The notes beneath the pieces were generated by a model that saw only the letters and a list, made by a program, of their open reading frames with translations, did not search any database and had not been told where the DNA came from. From positions 868,001 through 932,000 of the forward strand of contig CM050000.1 of assembly GCA_016630955.3 (NCBI GenBank): a stretch of 64,000 nucleotides of DNA. The letters run 5' to 3'. The DNA comes from Didymella arachidicola (lineage: Eukaryota; Ascomycota; Dothideomycetes; Pleosporales; Didymellaceae). The translations under genes were made by a program, and so were the position numbers. This document shows, one piece after another, positions 59,295 to 64,000 of the stretch (position 1 is its first letter; each line of letters opens with the position of its first letter).

Positions 59295-60833
59295 TCAATC
59301 AAGCTCTCCTGAGAATGCTCGACGCTCCACACTCGCACGATCTTTAGACCGTCCCAAAGGGGACGTCAGCAGCTTGACCCAATCAGATTCCGTTCGCTCT
59401 TTTGAAGCAAATAGTACCATCATCGCCACGTCCAGCGCAGTGCTCTGCCAATCTGCTTTTTGGGCTGGCATGACGATCTCGTTTATGAGCAATTTGCTGT
59501 ATCCCGGCTTCATCGCGGCGACAATGTGCTTCAGGATATCCTCGCACACATTGTCTGGCCAGTCGTGCAGCACTGAGTGCATGTAATAAGCTCGGGCCGC
59601 TATTGAAACTGGTCAGCCACTGTTGCTTACGGCCCCCGGAGCTCACTGCTTATCAACATACCTTCGCACGGCTGGGTGGTTCTGAAGTCATGCATCATGC
59701 GCTCAATCCTGTTGTCCAGCTGCTGAATGCAATCGATGACATATTGCTTGTGCTGCAGTATAAGGCGACCTGGCGCGCTTGGATGCTTTCTCCTACGCAT
59801 TGTATTAGAAGGCGAATTAGGGCGGACACTCCCATGACAACATACAAGAACTCCGCGAGATCGTGGCCTTGGCCACCGCCAATGCCCACTAGCAGCATAG
59901 CACCTGGAGATGTTTCCACACCCGTGAAGAGCTGCTTCTCCACAGGGAAGAAGTCGGAATCCATCCAGCTTGGGCAACCCAGGCGGTACCCGCTCATATG
60001 GTTGTTGAACTGCGGTCCGAGCGGATAATGCGCATGCATGTACTCGAACATGTCCAAGTCCGTGTCGAAAGCAAACTGGTAGGGTCTCAGATCGCTATCC
60101 AAAGGGTTTGCGTACGCTGTCTTCTTCATGTACTCGGCCAACTTGCTGAAAGACATGTAGGCGCCACCGGCACTGAGCTGGTCAGCACTGCAGATGATAG
60201 GAAACGCGCTGGTTGCACGACGATACGTACAGAGCTGGATAGCCATCTCCGATGATGGGGTTCTTCAGTGCCTTCGAGAAGTTTGTAGGCTTGTATTGAT
60301 TAGGTGCCATTTCCTGTATATGTTCCATGGCTGCAATGTGCTTCATAAGGCGACCTAAATGTGTGAGCGTAGCCACCGAGAGGGCTTGACAGACAGGCAG
60401 TACTTAAAACATTACGATCTATCTCGATCTTGGCTTTGTCCGCAATCTCATCAACTGTCTGAGGGCCGTCTGTAAAGACTTCGAAAACACCTGCATCCAA
60501 GCAAACGGTTATGGCGTTGTGTAAAGCAGGCTAGAACAGCAGGGTCAGGGTCAGGGTCAGGGTCAGGGTCAACTAGCTTCGTTCTCGAGGAGGCTCCGGA
60601 CATACGTCTGCCCGGTTGTGTCTAATCATCGTCTCTCGAGGAGTCTCCAGGGCGTTGACGAGGGTTCTGGCGTAGTTGAGCATTGCGAAGCGAGTGTCGT
60701 TATCGTCGACAGAAGGCGTCCTTCCAAAGGTGGCGAGATTCGCCAATATTTCCGGGACAGTGTCTGCGTTGCACGCACGTACATCTATGCTGCCATCGTC
60801 AGTCCAGGAGCTGTTCAGCTGGTCGGCGCTCAT
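59295..60833 (-). CDS. SAM-dependent O-methyltransferase with shifted C-terminus
   Basis: Six exons on minus: 60833-60606, 60530-60404, 60354-60231, 60187-59846, 59792-59662 and 59599-59295 (introns 43-75 bp); 418 residues as read. An N-terminal winged-helix dimerisation part (ADPALHNAITVCLDAGVFEV, TVDEIADKAKIEIDRNVL) precedes the SAM-binding loop LLVGIGGGQGHD (about 259-269) and the HDWPDN block, as in fungal secondary-metabolite O-methyltransferases. After KLLTS, near 59360, the family-typical end lies in the next frame and would stop at 59279; the given frame ends in an Arg/Ser-rich tail instead. So the last 25 or so residues are probably displaced by an extra base in a CCCC run (59359-59362). 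No other biosynthetic gene is adjacent apart from a membrane-protein pseudogene. Confidence 0.75.
60541..60570 (+). repeat. AGGGTC hexamer microsatellite (5 copies)
   Basis: Five perfect tandem copies of AGGGTC, inside the first intron (60531-60605) of the O-methyltransferase gene; read as GACCCT on the coding strand. It is close to the acceptor and enlarges this intron to 75 bp. Confidence 0.95.
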
Positions 60834-61765
60834 GTCGTTCGAAGCTTACAATGAGATTGTTGGTGAGAGATAAAGTGGTGGAGATGGATGAGCAATCAAT
60901 CAAATATATGCAGAATAGACCGGCGACTCAGTACGAAAGACCAGCTAGGAGTGGAGCTGGAGGAAGGTCGAGCCAACCGTGCAACAACAGCGACGGATGA
61001 CTCGCAGCGCGTTTCTGTTCAAGCCAGCCACTCCTCTCTGCCTCCCCACTCTACTGCCGTGGGGTCTCATGGCGCAGAGACTTGGCATCTGACTGCGCCG
61101 CACAAAAAACAAGACGAGGCAGGGACTGCATCAGCTCATGCGGATCCTTTTGGGCTGTATCTAGACTAGCTCTCTGGGAAACCAGAGGGATCAAATGTCC
61201 ATTGAACGTCTCTGATTCTGAAAAACGAAATTCCGAACAAGAAGGATCCTCCCTTGCCCTGCACAGGCTTGTTCGTGTGATGCTGCAGCGCAGTACGCCC
61301 TGTGATGATCGGCTCTCCTAGACAATGTCCTTCACTCTCTTGCAAGACACAACGATACCTGCAGAAGGCATTATGTAGCAACATCGCTCAGACTTGTCTG
61401 CCATCAATGTACACAACCGCCACTTGGAAGCCCGCTGCCATCACTGCATCCATCTTCTCCATCTATGCTCGGCGAATGCAGTGGTCTAGCCTCACCGTTG
61501 CGGCATGGCAACAGATCTTCATTACAATACCACATTGAGAAGATATTACAGAGGCTGACCGCATGTTATTTTCCCGGGGCCAATGCACTTGCCGCAGGTT
61601 GGGGGCGCGGTGGCCGAAGGATCAATATAGTGATATAGAGCACGACAGAACGTCAGAGGCTCTGTTGTGCTGGCCGGTCGGAGATATAACATGGCATTCT
61701 CAGACTTCACGACAGAATCACTGAGTCGTGCCATCATCCGTTCTATTCTTTGAGCGTCTTTCGAC
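60834..61765. other. Intergenic, divergent promoter region
   Basis: About 930 bp between the O-methyltransferase start (-) and the membrane-protein pseudogene (+). Overlapping frames (60888-61169, 61082-61321 plus) show no family features. Confidence 0.45.
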
Positions 61766-63244
61766 ATGCCAGCGATACGAAGTATACCTTCGGGTCTCGC
61801 TCAGCAGAACAAAGAGTCTACAGTCTTGGCCACATGTGGCACGCTCACAGTGGTCACTACACTGTTTGTTGGGGCAAGGCTACCAAATAAGTAAGATCCA
61901 GAAAGCACTCACGACTCAGCCTCGACGATTGGTTGATCCTGTTTTCGATGGTAAGTGCTGTCTTCCGGACACTCGCATAGCTTCGACGCGATCACGCGGT
62001 ACATATAGCTTTGCGGCTACATCATGCTTGACCTGACAGTAGCAGCCGTACTGGCTGGTAACGGCCGTCATTTCGTCATACTCACCGACGAGCGGAGTTC
62101 TAATGCGATTCTCTACATGCTTGCAGGCTTCTGCCCTGGCATCTTGTCGTTCGGTGTTCCCAAGCTGGGTGTCGTTGCACTGCTGACAAGAATCACCAAT
62201 CCGAGCTGGGCACATAAATGGTTCCTGTGGGTTATGGCTAGCGGCTGCCTTTTGATTCTGTTCGGCTGCGTCGTCATCATCTTCGCACAGTGCGCACCGA
62301 CTCTATCGCAGTGGGACTTTTCTGTGGAAGGCACCTGGAGCCCATAGATTCTGAGAGACTACACCATCGTCGCTGGCAGTATGTACATACACGCTGTTCA
62401 AGGAGACGACTGACTCTTCCGCAGCCATATCTGCCGTCGTGGATCTCTAACTCGCAATCTATCCCGCTTTCGTCCTCTACAGGTTAAGGATCCATTGGAA
62501 GAAGAAAATGGCACTCGTGATTCAGCTTTGCGCTAGGACTGGGCTCGATGTAGGCTTGCGCCTGCTCCCATAGTAACACTCGCTCACACTTAGATTAGTG
62601 CTGCAGCCCTAGCTGTGTACAGGTCAACTCGGCTGCCCGCTCTTGCGAGCGCCGACTTCAGCTGTAAGTGCAGCTGCGACTTGATTCCGCTAAAGTCCTG
62701 ACCCAACGGCACAGACGATACTGCCGACATCACGGTATGGACGAGCATCGAGGGAAATTCGATCATCATTGCTGCATGCATACCGACGTTGCGTCCACTG
62801 TTCGACCATATCTTCGGTCGAGGTGTCCTCAGTTACTCAGAAGGTAGGCAAGGTCGAAGCGGCTACAAGGGGCAACAGAACCCAGAAGTGAACCTCGAAA
62901 CTATTGGAAGCAAAAGCTATCGGACCAAAAAGCAGCGTAGGGCAATTACAGCCTTTGGCGCGACACCGGGCCAGAACAGCCAGGACAGTATTCTGAGCTC
63001 GGACCGTCAGTCTGGTGGCCATGAGAGTAAACAGAGCAACAACGACATCCTCCGAGCACACTACTATACGGTTGAGAGTGAAGCTGCACGTGATCAGTCG
63101 CAACACGGCTATCACTGGGCCGTTCAGGCGCAAGGACGCACGCCAGAAAGGATAATGTACCATTGGATGTTTCAGCGAAAGGTGAATGACACGGATGGCG
63201 TGCGTAAGGCGTCGCTGCAGCAAGGCTGGTGCACAGAGCTGTGA
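61766..63244 (+). pseudogene. Rhodopsin-domain (PTH11-like) integral membrane protein, broken
   Basis: Exon-like blocks at 61766-61890, 61920-61950, 62009-62378, 62425-62549, 62594-62663 and 62715-63244 keep good splice sites and follow the fungal rhodopsin-like (seven-helix) family: an N-terminal helix (TLTVVTTLFVGARL), a DDWLILFSM block, GFCPGILSFGVPKLGVVALL, HKWFLWVMASGCLLILF, LAIYPAFVLYRL and the typical end WTSIEGNSIIIAACIPTLRP followed by a polar tail. The damage: a TAG at 62345-62347 and a TAA at 62448-62450 inside conserved blocks, and the first gap (29 bp) is too short for an intron. A conserved-looking segment (KIQKALTT) lies there in a third frame, which implies two +1 shifts. Relatives include surface receptors. 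This copy looks inactive. Confidence 0.75.
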
Positions 63245-63729
63245 CGGCTGCTTGAATTCTTATGGCCGCAAGTCCTGGGCGCAGGAATGTGCCAACATCT
63301 CGGACCCAAAAGCTCCAACATATGTCTTCTCGCTCAGTCGCGGTGAAGTTAAAGTTTGGATGAACATTCAGCCTAACATTGTCCGGATCAAGTCTCAGCA
63401 CAAGCGAGAAATGAATTATGACGATCCATAAGTCGCATAGGTATCCTCGGCTTCATTCATGCGGAGCCCCGCCCTGAGTCACGTCGTGCTAGCAATTTTG
63501 CTGTAACATTGTTAGTCCAATAAAGGTTCTTGCGTTCCTGTACTTGCGAAGGTGACGAGATGGAACGATAGGCAAAATGAATATACGTTGGTGATGCGTG
63601 TGCGACACGCTACGAGACCCTTGTAACGTGTTTTACAAGCGAGTCGTCAGCCCCACCAACTCTGTGCACCTCTTAACGCGTATATCTTAACAACGCAATA
63701 GTAAAGTATCTAGAAATTAATAGAGTAGA
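63245..63729. other. Spacer before the transposase-like fragment
   Basis: 485 bp without a gene. From about 63650 it becomes TpA-rich, which probably marks the non-coding 3' end of the mobile element. Confidence 0.4.
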
Positions 63730-64000
63730 TTAAGCAGTAGCTACAGCCTCTTTCTTGCATGTACGTGAGTTGTGCCCAGTCTCCCTACACGTCTTACAGC
63801 GCGCCAGAGCCTGGCAGCTAAGGCCTGATCGCTCTCCTCCATGACGCTCCTCACGAGCAAGCTGCTGATCAGCCTTACGTTGAGCGAGTATATCCTCTCC
63901 AGCCCCCTTTGTTAACACACCTCGCTTCTGTATACGCTTTTTCTTGCGCTCCCTACGCTTTGACGCTGCTTTGTTAGCCCTCTCAAGGCTAGCAATCCTT
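63730..64000 (-). mobile_element. 3' end of a transposase-like ORF with CCHC zinc knuckle (partial)
   Basis: The minus frame is open from the window edge (64000) to a stop at 63730-63732. It reads RIASLERANKAASKRRERKK, then RIQKRGVLTKGAGEDILAQR and ends with a zinc knuckle, CKTCRETGHNSRTC (C-x2-C-x4-H-x4-C), and a short tail. A basic KKKRIQ-like stretch, a helix and a terminal CCHC knuckle are the usual C-terminus of fungal Fot1/pogo-type (Tc1-mariner superfamily) transposases. The catalytic DDE part would lie beyond the window. A retrotransposon Gag knuckle is less likely given the position at the very end of the ORF. Terminal repeats were not identified. Confidence 0.7.

Overview
The window looks like chromosomal DNA of a filamentous ascomycete. 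The genes have short spliceosomal introns (mostly 43-86 bp, GT...AG). The products are typical of moulds: GH7 cellulase, GH31 alpha-xylosidase, assimilatory nitrate and nitrite reductases with a C-terminal Rieske domain, Rrn5, Fyv7, Bos1 and an Irc3-like mitochondrial helicase. A plant-associated or saprotrophic Dothideomycete would fit, but that is inference. All exon models were read by eye from splice signals and frame continuity; no alignment or search was run.

Layout. 0-16 kb: a secreted trypsin, a possibly broken ORF, a three-repeat Myb protein (-), the rRNA-processing factor Fyv7 (-), an Atos/FAM214-type protein, a SLATT-type two-helix membrane protein, a small secreted four-cysteine protein, a single-pass membrane protein of unknown role and a type-B carboxylesterase (-). 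16-23 kb: a secreted M28 aminopeptidase (-), then a divergent pair, Rrn5 (-) with an embedded Zn2Cys6 motif and Irc3 (+). 24-32 kb: nitrate reductase and nitrite reductase in tandem, each preceded by about 1.2 kb of non-coding DNA with two CTCCGHGG (NirA-type) sites and several HGATAR (AreA-type) sites. This is the clearest pathway in the window (nitrate to nitrite to ammonium); no nitrate transporter gene is present. 32-38 kb: three unrecognised ORFs and BOS1 (-), whose first coding exon is only the ATG. 39-41 kb: a GH7 glycoside hydrolase (-).

41-47 kb is gene-poor, with TpA-rich patches and two small candidate genes. 47-52 kb: an MFS sugar transporter next to a GH31 alpha-xylosidase on the same strand, a plausible uptake and hydrolysis pair, but the transporter reading frame is shifted at a seven-base homopolymer. 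54-58 kb: an OYE-like flavin oxidoreductase and a long coiled-coil protein with a His-rich tail; both have a 51-bp stop-free intron that hides in the open frame. 59-64 kb looks like a decaying accessory end: an O-methyltransferase with a shifted C-terminus and an AGGGTC microsatellite in an intron, a rhodopsin-domain membrane-protein pseudogene, and the 3' end of a transposase-like ORF running off the window edge.

No tRNA, rRNA or CRISPR structure was recognised. The most unusual observations are the Zn2Cys6 motif inside Rrn5, the SLATT and bacterial-like membrane proteins about 2 kb apart, the ATG-only exon of BOS1, and a series of apparent +1 frame shifts, mostly in the last third. Those shifts could be true pseudogenes or base-count errors in the assembly.
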